Source: Spirochaetaceae bacterium (GTDB taxonomy: Bacteria; Spirochaetota; Spirochaetia; Treponematales; Breznakiellaceae). Taken from it: a DNA stretch of 5,354 nucleotides. Position numbers and translations under genes: made by a program. The first letter of the stretch is position 1; every line of letters starts with the position of its first letter. Below are positions 1 to 5,289 of this stretch, piece after piece. Below the pieces are notes generated by a model. The model was not told where the DNA came from and made no database searches. It saw only the letters and a program-made list of their open reading frames with translations. The stretch is from the NCBI GenBank assembly GCA_031280115.1, contig JAITHF010000006.1, forward strand, positions 1 through 5,354. Reading direction: 5' to 3'.

Positions 1-9
1 ACAGGCCCG

Positions 10-51
10 TCTTGGCTGGGGTAAACAAAGCCTCCGTTGGTACCAACAAAA
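10..51 (+). repeat. Two degenerate 21-bp units of the array B type at the left edge
   Basis: Positions 31-51 contain GTTGG-TA-CCAAC followed by AAAA and match the right-edge array unit at 17 of 21 positions in the same orientation. The preceding 21 bases (10-30) match about 12 of 21, sharing the GG..TGG and AACAAA portions, so they look like a decayed unit in register. This suggests the tail of another array of that family entering from the left. The 10-30 unit is weak and could be chance; 31-51 is convincing. Confidence 0.5.
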
Positions 52-54
52 CGC

Positions 55-80
55 CGCCGGTGTTCCCGCCGGCCTTTTTT
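55..80 (+). terminator. Terminator-like hairpin with T-run
   Basis: GCCGG (56-60) and CCGGC (69-73) can form a short GC stem with an 8-base loop, followed almost at once by six T (75-80). This could end a rightward transcript from outside the window. The stem is only 5 bp and the region is full of low-complexity CCGG/TTCCCGCC motifs, so the call is weak. The remaining sequence to 116 is GC-rich with no gene that I can support. Confidence 0.25.
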
Positions 81-116
81 GTTCCCGCCCCGTCTTTGCC
101 GGCCTTCCCCGGCCTT

Positions 117-305
117 CAGGTTGTACACAATCTAAGGCGGATTGTACACAACCTAAGGCAGGTTGTACACAACCTAAGGCAGGTTGTACACAACCTAAGG
201 CAGGTTGTACACAACCTAAGGCAGATTGTACACAATCTAAGGCAGATCGTGTACAACCTGAGGCAGATTGTACACAACCTGAGGCAGATTGTACACAACC
301 TAAGG
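117..305. repeat. Array A: nine tandem 21-bp palindromic units
   Basis: Nine units of exactly 21 bp start at 117, 138, 159, 180, 201, 222, 243, 264 and 285 with no gaps. The consensus core is AGGTTGT-AC-ACAACCT, an inverted repeat with 7-bp arms and a 2-bp centre. It is separated from the next core by AAGGC. Units 3, 4 and 5 are identical; the outer units carry mostly transitions, and unit 6 changes both arms together (AGATTGT/ACAATCT). Unit 7 is the most divergent and has centre GT instead of AC. The junctions between units are also inverted repeats (ACAACCT-AAGGC-AGGTTGT), so a transcript could fold into a chain of 7-bp hairpins with 5-base loops. As 21 bp is about two B-DNA turns, all cores lie on the same helical face. 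There are no variable spacers, so this is not CRISPR. Function unknown. Confidence 0.95.
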
Positions 306-452
306 CGCCTTGTCCCCAGATAAATCATTATTTTATAATGAATTATCGGCGCTGCGCGCCTCTTTAAGAGAATTTGGGGGAACCAGTTCCCCCAAACCCC
401 CCACAACGGCTTCCTGCGCCGCGACCTTCCGCCTGCGAATTCCGCTGAGGCG
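306..452 (-). repeat. Dispersed intergenic element, left copy (downstream of the opu operon)
   Basis: This stretch is homologous to 5078-5288 in inverted orientation. Positions 389-452 align ungapped with 5078-5141 at 54 of 64 identities. Positions 366-380 match 5213-5227 exactly (15 of 15). Positions 306-365 align ungapped with 5229-5288 at 42 of 60. The left copy lacks about 63 bases present in the right copy, having 8 bases (381-388) where the right has 71 (5142-5212). The near end, TCCGCTGAGGCG (441-452), faces the opu 3' end; the far end abuts array A directly. No open reading frame is worth calling in it and no transposase is present. I do not recognise the family; a non-autonomous mobile element or a structured 3'-UTR element are both possible. 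Confidence 0.85.
325..396. repeat. Run of four consecutive inverted repeats inside the left element
   Basis: Four perfect inverted repeats lie almost end to end. TCATTAT and ATAATGA are at 325-341 with a 3-base centre. GGCGC and GCGCC are at 348-360 with centre TGC. CTCTT and AAGAG are at 360-370 with a 1-base centre. TTTGGGGGAAC and GTTCCCCCAAA are at 373-396 with centre CA. The GGCG...CGCC pair (4 bp) and the CTCTT...AAGAG pair survive in the right copy while their loops differ. The 11-bp pair at 373-396 is unique to the left copy and sits at the site of the length difference. Confidence 0.8.
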
Positions 453-453
453 T

Positions 454-502
454 TGCTTCAGGGTTGTGACTAAAATTGCAAACCCTCCCGCCGCGAGAAG
501 CA
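454..502 (-). terminator. Imperfect stem-loop just after the opu stop codon
   Basis: TGCTTC-AGGGTT (454-465) can pair with AACCCT (481-486) and GAAGCA (497-502), giving two 6-bp helices stacked on one side with a 10-base bulge on the other (487-496). It begins two bases past the stop codon of the permease/binding-protein gene. No T-run follows in the minus-strand direction, so it is either an mRNA 3'-end stabiliser, a weak terminator or chance. Confidence 0.3.
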
Positions 503-503
503 C

Positions 504-2093
504 TTAAAACAGCCGCAGGCTGTTTATGAATGACCGGGCCACTGCTTCGGGCTTCTTTTTAAGCACGTCAACCTCGTAATTAAGGTCCCGCATGGCCTCA
601 TCATCAATTTGTCCGGCAAGGGATTCGATAACCGGCGCAAGCTCCGGAAACTTTTTAAGGAGTTCCGGCCTTACAAGGGGAAGCGCGTCATAGGGCGGGA
701 AATGCCGCAAATCGTCTTCAAGCACCACAAGATCAAAGGCTTTCAGCAAGCCGTCAGTGGAAAAGGCGTCGATAACGTCGCTCTGGTTATTCATAAGCGC
801 CGTGTACCGCGGCGCCCCGTCAAGCGGGATAATATCCTTAAAGCGCAAATCATAGCGCAGGAGCAGCCCCTGCATGCCGTCAAACCGGTTCATAAACTCA
901 AGGGTCGGGGAAAACCGGAAAACCGGCGCGCCCCTGCTTGCCTGAGCCAGATCGGAAATCGAGGCAAGCCGGTGCTCCCGCGCTGTTTCGGGCCGTACCG
1001 CAAGGGCGTAAGTGTTGTTAAACCCAAGGGCCGGAAACATGATAACGCCGTGCCGTTCCCCCAGCTCCTTCTCCACAAAGGCATATATCTCTTCAGTGGT
1101 CCGGTACTCGGACTGCTGTAAAATGCTGTTGTACGCCGTGCCAAGGTATTCCACGTAAATATCCACCTCCCCTTTCTTCAGGGCCCCGAAGATAATCTGG
1201 GTGCCGCCGAGATCCATCTTGCGTACCACCTGTATAGCAGTCTTTTTCTCAATAAGCTGGGCGTAGATTTCGCCTAAAAGGTTCTGCTCGGTAAAATCTT
1301 TGGCCGCCACCACCAGGGTACGCTCCCGTTTGCCCGCGCCGGCGCCGTCTGGGGATATAATAGAAAAAAACACGATGATAATAAACGCGCTAAACCCCAG
1401 GGCGCTCGCGCCCAGGGCAAGGCGCTGCCTCCGGCGGAAGCGCTTGGTGTCAAGGGTCTGTATGTCAGGGCGCAGGTGTATAGGAGAGACCAGGCGTTCT
1501 ATGCGGGCCGCAAGAAAGTCAATGCAAAGGGCAAGGAGGCACGCCGGAACCGCGCCTGCCAGTATCTGGGCGGTGTTGACGGTCCGTATGCCTGAGTAAA
1601 CCAGATAGCCCAGGCCCCCTGCGCCGATGAACGCCGCGATCGTTACCAGACCCACGGCGGTAACTGCCGAAATCCGCACGCCCGCCATAATCACCGGCAG
1701 CGCAAGGGGCAGTTTCACCTTAAAAAGCACCTGCCGGGGGGTCATGCCGATTCCCGTGGCGGCCTCGGTTAAATCCCGCGGGATGTTTTCAAGCCCCGCG
1801 GCGGTATTCTTGATAATCGGAAGCAGCGAATAGACCACCACCATAAATACCGCGGGCTTGAACCCTATGCCTAAAAACGGGATAAGAAACCCCAGAAGCG
1901 CCAGGCTGGGAACGGCCTGGGCCACATTGGCGGCGCCCAGAATAGGGGGGCTGAGTTTTTTAAGGTAACTAATCGCAATCCCCAAAGGCACGCCGATAAA
2001 GACCGCCAAGAGGACCGCTATGAGCGTAAGCCGGCAATGCTCAAGCAGCAGCCGGACGATCTCGCCGCTGTTGTGAAGCGCGTACTGAACCAT
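504..2093 (-). CDS. opuCB: Osmoprotectant ABC importer: permease fused to substrate-binding protein (OpuCB-OpuCC type)
   Basis: This 529-residue protein combines the membrane channel and the ligand receptor of a quaternary-amine importer (glycine betaine, choline, carnitine or related solutes). Residues 1-205 form the permease, with hydrophobic segments near 20-42, 52-74, 80-97, 140-160 and 176-196. An EAA-type coupling loop lies at about 108-138 (EAATGIGMTPR...LPLALP) and would dock on the ATPase. Residues 225-247 form another membrane segment that tethers residues 257-529, an OpuAC/OsmF-family binding domain. Family motifs are visible there: LGGTQ (296-300), DIYVEYLGT (311-319), NNTYAL (359-364), FSTDG (444-448) and FPPY (465-468). 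There is no separate signal peptide, as expected for a tethered receptor. The ATG follows the ATPase stop by 4 bases, with AGGAGG about 12 bases upstream, implying coupled translation. The symbol refers to the permease half; the binding half corresponds to OpuCC. The exact substrate cannot be read from sequence. Confidence 0.93.
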   Translation of the reverse strand: MVQYALHNSGEIVRLLLEHCRLTLIAVLLAVFIGVPLGIAISYLKKLSPPILGAANVAQAVPSLALLGFLIPFLGIGFKPAVFMVVVYSLLPIIKNTAAGLENIPRDLTEAATGIGMTPRQVLFKVKLPLALPVIMAGVRISAVTAVGLVTIAAFIGAGGLGYLVYSGIRTVNTAQILAGAVPACLLALCIDFLAARIERLVSPIHLRPDIQTLDTKRFRRRQRLALGASALGFSAFIIIVFFSIISPDGAGAGKRERTLVVAAKDFTEQNLLGEIYAQLIEKKTAIQVVRKMDLGGTQIIFGALKKGEVDIYVEYLGTAYNSILQQSEYRTTEEIYAFVEKELGERHGVIMFPALGFNNTYALAVRPETAREHRLASISDLAQASRGAPVFRFSPTLEFMNRFDGMQGLLLRYDLRFKDIIPLDGAPRYTALMNNQSDVIDAFSTDGLLKAFDLVVLEDDLRHFPPYDALPLVRPELLKKFPELAPVIESLAGQIDDEAMRDLNYEVDVLKKKPEAVARSFINSLRLF

Positions 2094-2097
2094 TCCC

Positions 2098-3237
2098 CTA
2101 TGCCTCCTCGAAATATCTGCTGCTCAGCGTGGTTACCAGGCTGCTCTTGGTGATAATGCCCGCCAGTTTCCCCTCGCTGTCCACCACCGGCACGGCGGAG
2201 GATTTCATCTGTTTCATGTGCCGGATAATATCTAAAATAGAACTCTGCGCCGACGCCGCGTACTTGACAGGGCGCATCACCGCGCCTGCGGGGAGCCGGT
2301 AATCCGCCGCGTCCCTGGTGTCTTCCGCATAGAGCGCCCCTTCCAGCGTTCCGGCGGCGTCGACGATGAGGATGCTGTCCACCCCGCGGGAGTGCATGGT
2401 TTCGATACAGCGCAGGAGGGTGGCGTCTTTGTGGGCCGCCACCGGCGTATGTATCATAATGTCTTCGGCGCGGATAAGCTCAGGGGCGGTCCAAATCCGG
2501 TGTTTCCCCACGAACTTGGCCACAAAATCATCAACCGGATTTTTTAAGACCGCTTCGGGCGTGTCGTATTGGAGGATCCGCCCTTTATTGATGATGCAGA
2601 TTTTATTCCCCAGCTTTATCGCCTCATCCATATCGTGGGTTACAAAGACAATGGTCTTCTGGAGGCGCCCCTGCAAAGCGGAAAGCTCGTCCTGAAGCTG
2701 TTCCCGGGTAATCGGGTCCAGCGCGGAAAAGGGCTCGTCCATGAGGATAATTTCAGGGTCAAGGGCAAAGGCCCTTGCCACCCCGACCCGCGGCTGCTGC
2801 CCCCCTGAAAGCTGGACCGGATAGCGGTCAAGATACTTCTCAGGCGCCAAGCCCACAAGCGCAAGGAGTTCGGCGGTCCGCTCCCCCAGGGCTTTTTCCA
2901 CCGCCCGCTTTTCCCGCTTTTCCCGCCGCTCAAGAGACGGCACCAGCTCGATATTCTCCCGAATGGTTAAATGGGGGAAAAGCCCGACTGACTGGATAAC
3001 ATAGCCCATATTGCGGCGCAGGCGGAACACGTTTTTGGCCTTAATATCTTTGCCGTTAATCATAATAACGCCGGACGTGGGGTGCAGGAGCCGGTTTATC
3101 ATTTTGAGTATGGTTGTTTTCCCGCACCCTGAGGGCCCTATCAAAACCGCCAGTTCGTTTTTCGCCACATTGAACGAAATGTCTCGGATAATATCGTGGT
3201 GTTTATACGTTTTAACCACGTTGCTGAATTGTATCAT
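2098..3237 (-). CDS. opuCA: Osmoprotectant ABC importer ATPase with tandem CBS domains (OpuCA/ProV type)
   Basis: This 379-residue cytoplasmic ATPase powers the adjacent permease. The nucleotide-binding domain (about 1-245) shows Walker A GPSGCGKT (34-41), Q-loop Q82, the signature LSGGQQPR (143-150), Walker B IILMDEP (163-169), D-loop SALD (171-174) and H-loop H201. Two CBS domains follow (about 255-312 and 317-375). In characterised relatives (Lactococcus OpuA, Listeria and Staphylococcus OpuC), CBS domains tune transport to ionic strength or bind c-di-AMP; here that role is inferred. The length is normal for OpuCA. The signature carries Pro149 where the family nearly always has Gln (LSGGQQQR), a single-base codon difference (CCG for CAG). 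The other catalytic residues are intact, so the protein is probably functional. The start is supported by GGAGG 9 bases upstream (3247-3251 on the plus strand). It is first in the operon and lies 4 bases ahead of the fused permease/binding-protein gene. Confidence 0.95.
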   Translation of the reverse strand: MIQFSNVVKTYKHHDIIRDISFNVAKNELAVLIGPSGCGKTTILKMINRLLHPTSGVIMINGKDIKAKNVFRLRRNMGYVIQSVGLFPHLTIRENIELVPSLERREKREKRAVEKALGERTAELLALVGLAPEKYLDRYPVQLSGGQQPRVGVARAFALDPEIILMDEPFSALDPITREQLQDELSALQGRLQKTIVFVTHDMDEAIKLGNKICIINKGRILQYDTPEAVLKNPVDDFVAKFVGKHRIWTAPELIRAEDIMIHTPVAAHKDATLLRCIETMHSRGVDSILIVDAAGTLEGALYAEDTRDAADYRLPAGAVMRPVKYAASAQSSILDIIRHMKQMKSSAVPVVDSEGKLAGIITKSSLVTTLSSRYFEEA

Positions 3238-3258
3238 CCTGCGTTTCCTCCCATTGAT

Positions 3259-3287
3259 AAGATAGTTTCCATCCGGCTGCTTTGCAA
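3259..3287 (-). promoter_or_regulatory. Candidate promoter of the opu operon
   Basis: Reading leftward, TTGCAA (3282-3287) and TATCTT (3259-3264) are 17 bases apart; each matches the sigma-70 consensus at 4 of 6 positions. An A-rich, 10-bp-phased tract lies directly upstream in this orientation and could act as an UP element. Transcription would start near 3252, leaving only about 15 bases before the ATG with the ribosome-binding site at the very 5' end. The short leader makes this only a candidate. Confidence 0.3.
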
Positions 3288-3288
3288 T

Positions 3289-3380
3289 GTTTTTTTATTT
3301 ATTTTTATTTATTTTTATTTATTTCAGCATCTTTTTATTATCTTTTTTCGATCTGTTTAATTTTTTTTCTGTTTTTCCAA
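3289..3380. repeat. T-rich tract with 10-bp-phased repeats in the divergent control region
   Basis: The plus strand is strongly T-rich across about 90 bases, in contrast to the GC-rich genes on both sides. Within it, 3291-3324 is a tandem repeat of the 10-base unit ATTTTTATTT (about three copies, the first with one change). A/T tracts spaced by one helical turn are expected to bend DNA. It sits directly upstream of the candidate opu promoter and about 110 bases upstream of the hcp start, so it could influence either gene. Confidence 0.7.
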
Positions 3381-3403
3381 GAAAAGTGGTAAATACAACC
3401 GAT

Positions 3404-3468
3404 TTGCGCCGTTTTATGGGTTATGTTTAAACCATAAAACCAAAAAACATACACGCGCTTAGGCGCAA
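3404..3468 (+). promoter_or_regulatory. Nested inverted repeats upstream of hcp (candidate operator or leader structure)
   Basis: The inner repeat has arms GTTTTATGG (3411-3419) and CCATAAAAC (3432-3440), a perfect 9-bp inverted repeat over 30 bp; after one mismatch, three more inner pairs are possible. It is flanked by TTGCGCC (3404-3410) and GGCGCAA (3462-3468), a second, outer inverted repeat. The right outer arm also lies in a local hairpin, GCGC-TTAG-GCGC (3455-3466), that would compete with outer pairing. hcp genes are commonly controlled by CRP/FNR-family regulators such as HcpR, or by NsrR, which bind dyad sites; this arm sequence does not match a consensus I know. No convincing -35/-10 pair was found for hcp, but CATAAA inside the right arm could be a -10. 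Confidence 0.5.
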
Positions 3469-3481
3469 TTATGTGTGCTAT

Positions 3482-3486
3482 GGAGG
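3482..3486 (+). promoter_or_regulatory. Ribosome-binding site that fixes the hcp start
   Basis: GGAGG lies 7 bases before the ATG at 3494. A GTG at 3473 in the same frame would add seven residues ahead of MFCYQC, but it has no ribosome-binding site and family members begin almost exactly at M-x-C-x-x-C, so 3494 is the start. Confidence 0.85.
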
Positions 3487-3493
3487 AAAATCA

Positions 3494-5038
3494 ATGTTTT
3501 GTTACCAATGCGAACAAACCGCGAAAGGTTCGGGGTGTACGAAAAGCGGCGTATGCGGGAAAACGCCTGAAACCGCCGCGGCTCAAGACCTTTTAACCAG
3601 CGAGCTCATCGCCCTCGCTATGGCGGCAGGGGAAAACCCTGCGCCTGAAACGGTCGACCTTCTTGCTGAAGGTCTTTTTCTCACCCTGACCAACGTCAGT
3701 TTTGACGCTGCCCGGGCGGAAGCCTACGCCGCGAAGGTTAAGCAGGCCCGCACGGCCCTTGGCGGCAAAGGGGCCGCGCCGGTACCGAACTCGCTCTTTC
3801 AGGGGGAGCGGGACACGGTTTCCCTCCGCTCGACCCTGCTCTTCGGCCTCCGGGGCATGGGGGCGTACCGTTACCATGCCCAAGTCCTTGGGAAGCGGGA
3901 CGAGGCGGCGGACAAGCGGCTTACCGCGGCACTGGCGTTCCTTGGGGCGGAGCAGGCCCCGGAGGCGCTTCTTGCCCGCATCCTTGAGGTCGGCGCGGCA
4001 AATCTGGACGTCCTGGCCCTGCTTGACGCGGCGAACAGCGCCTGTTTCGGCGTTCCCGCGCCGGCAGCCGTTTCCCTTACAAGGGAGAAAGGCCCTTTCA
4101 TCCTGATTTCAGGGCATGATTTGGGGGACCTTGCTATGCTCTTGGAACAGACCGGCGGTTCCGGCGTGAATGTGTACACCCACGGCGAGATGCTTCCTGC
4201 CCACGCCTATCCGGAATTAAGAAAACACCCCCAGCTCAAGGGACATATCGGCACTGCCTGGCAAAACCAGCAAGACGAGTTTGACGGGCTCCCCGGGCCG
4301 GTCCTGTTTACCACCAACTGCCTTATGCCCCCCAAGGCTTCTTACGCGGACCGGGTGTATACCACAGGGGTTACGGATTTTCCCGGGGCGGCGCGGGTTG
4401 AGGCGGATGCTCAGGGGCGCAAAGATTTTTCAGCCCTGATACGGCGGGCCAAAGAACTGGGCGGGTATACGCAGGAGCTTCCGGGCGGGACGGTTACTAC
4501 CGGTTACGGCGGGAAGGCGCTTATAAGCAGCGCAGGGGCGGTTATTGACGCGGTGAAAGCCGGCGGGATCAAGCATTTCTTTCTGGTCGGCGGGTGCGAC
4601 GGCGGGAAGAGCGCCCGGCGCTACTATACGGAATTTGTGAAGCAGACCCCGCCTGATACGGCGGTGCTGACCCTTGGGTGCGGCAAGTTCCGTTTCAACA
4701 CCCTTGACCTTGGCTCCATAGGCCCGTTCCCCCGGCTTCTTGACATGGGGCAGTGCAACGATGCCTACGGCGCCATACAGGTTGCGCTGGCGCTGGCCGG
4801 GGCCTTTAACTGCGGGGTAAACGAACTCCCGCTGACGCTGGTGCTGTCATGGTTCGAGCAGAAGGCGGTGTGTATTCTCCTTACCCTGCTGTCTTTGGGG
4901 ATAAAAAACATCTACATCGGCCCCAGCCTGCCGGCGTTTCTTTCAGAGGGGGTGTTAAAGACTCTTGTCGAACAATACCATCTCCATCCTATAACCACCC
5001 CTGAGCAAGACCTCAAGGCCATCCTCTCCCGCCCGTAG
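3494..5038 (+). CDS. hcp: Hybrid-cluster protein (hydroxylamine / nitric oxide reductase)
   Basis: This 514-residue cytoplasmic iron-sulfur enzyme reduces hydroxylamine to ammonia in vitro; in enteric bacteria it acts as a nitric oxide reductase forming N2O and has also been linked to protein S-nitrosylation. The N-terminal cysteines C3, C6, C15 and C21 (CxxC-x8-C-x5-C) mark the anaerobe-type class that binds a cubane-type cluster. By comparison with the Desulfovibrio enzyme, all ligands of the hybrid Fe-S-O cluster appear present: H208 (SGHDL), E232 (HGEM), C276 (TTNCLMPP), C368 (GGCDGGK), C396 (LGCGK), C421 (GQCND), E455 and K457 (WFEQKA). The length is slightly below the usual 530-550. No hcr reductase gene follows; class-I Hcp often uses other electron donors. 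It is transcribed alone, divergently from the opu operon across 256 bases. GGAGG precedes the ATG by 7 bases. Function is confident from the complete ligand set. Confidence 0.97.
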   Translation: MFCYQCEQTAKGSGCTKSGVCGKTPETAAAQDLLTSELIALAMAAGENPAPETVDLLAEGLFLTLTNVSFDAARAEAYAAKVKQARTALGGKGAAPVPNSLFQGERDTVSLRSTLLFGLRGMGAYRYHAQVLGKRDEAADKRLTAALAFLGAEQAPEALLARILEVGAANLDVLALLDAANSACFGVPAPAAVSLTREKGPFILISGHDLGDLAMLLEQTGGSGVNVYTHGEMLPAHAYPELRKHPQLKGHIGTAWQNQQDEFDGLPGPVLFTTNCLMPPKASYADRVYTTGVTDFPGAARVEADAQGRKDFSALIRRAKELGGYTQELPGGTVTTGYGGKALISSAGAVIDAVKAGGIKHFFLVGGCDGGKSARRYYTEFVKQTPPDTAVLTLGCGKFRFNTLDLGSIGPFPRLLDMGQCNDAYGAIQVALALAGAFNCGVNELPLTLVLSWFEQKAVCILLTLLSLGIKNIYIGPSLPAFLSEGVLKTLVEQYHLHPITTPEQDLKAILSRP

Positions 5039-5039
5039 G

Positions 5040-5090
5040 CTGCTGCCGTATGGCAGTGCAGTGTCCGCATGGCGAGGCGCCTCAGCGGAC
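5040..5090 (+). terminator. Two hairpins directly after the hcp stop codon
   Basis: The first runs 5040-5061: CTGC-TGCC pairs with GGCA and GCAG around loop GTAT with a 2-base bulge. The second runs 5063-5090: GTCCGC (5063-5068) pairs with GCGGAC (5085-5090) and encloses GGCG-AGG-CGCC (5071-5081). Neither is followed by a T-run, so they may protect the mRNA 3' end or assist factor-dependent termination. The second one overlaps the start of the dispersed element. Confidence 0.4.
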
Positions 5091-5288
5091 TTTGCAGGCG
5101 AAAGGGCGCGAGGCAGGCAGCCTTTATAGGGGGTTTGGGGGCAGCCGAAGGCTGTTCCCTTACGCATAGTTCGCAAAAGAATACGCGAAACATGAAGCGC
5201 CGGTAAAAAAAGCCCCCAAATTCTCTTCAAAGAGGCGTGAATCGCCGGTAATGCGTTCTGAAACAATGAGTTATGCAGGGGCAGGATA
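5078..5288 (+). repeat. Dispersed intergenic element, right copy (downstream of hcp)
   Basis: This is the inverted counterpart of the copy at 306-452 and in the same orientation relative to its gene. It starts with CGCCTCAGCGGA (5078-5089), shared exactly, and aligns as two blocks: 5078-5141 (54 of 64 identical) and 5213-5288 (57 of 75 plus one extra base at 5228). Between them are 71 bases (5142-5212), against 8 in the left copy. This insert begins with the hairpin CAGCC-GAA-GGCTG (5142-5154) and ends with a GGTAAAAAAAG tract. A GGCG-N5-CGCC stem (5234-5246) is shared with the left copy. No gene or transposase is visible in it. Confidence 0.85.
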
Positions 5289-5289
5289 G

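Noticed and set aside
117..305. CRISPR array
   Set aside because: The repeats are contiguous with no unique spacers, and no cas gene is present.
117..305. DnaA-box cluster or plasmid iterons, since TTGTACACA differs from TTATNCACA at one position and 21 bp is an iteron-like length
   Set aside because: All units share the same off-consensus base, array B has no such motif on a homologous element, and no replication gene is nearby.
12..323. Open frame encoding a proline-rich start and a repeated VVHNLRQ heptapeptide
   Set aside because: It stays open only because 21 is a multiple of three; the opposite strand is open for the same reason. It would start at TTG with no ribosome-binding site, and its changes track palindrome arms rather than codon positions.
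609..1121. 170-codon plus-strand open frame
   Set aside because: It is antisense to the well-supported binding-protein domain; its basic, low-information composition is typical of an overlapping frame in GC-rich DNA.
3473..3493. Upstream GTG start adding seven residues to Hcp
   Set aside because: It has no ribosome-binding site, while GGAGG is ideally spaced for the ATG at 3494, and family N-termini begin at the first CxxC motif.
306..5288. Composite transposon bounded by the inverted element copies
   Set aside because: There is no transposase or integrase, the copies differ by about 20% and an indel, and the cargo is ordinary housekeeping and stress genes; the orientation is better explained by each copy's relation to its gene's 3' end.
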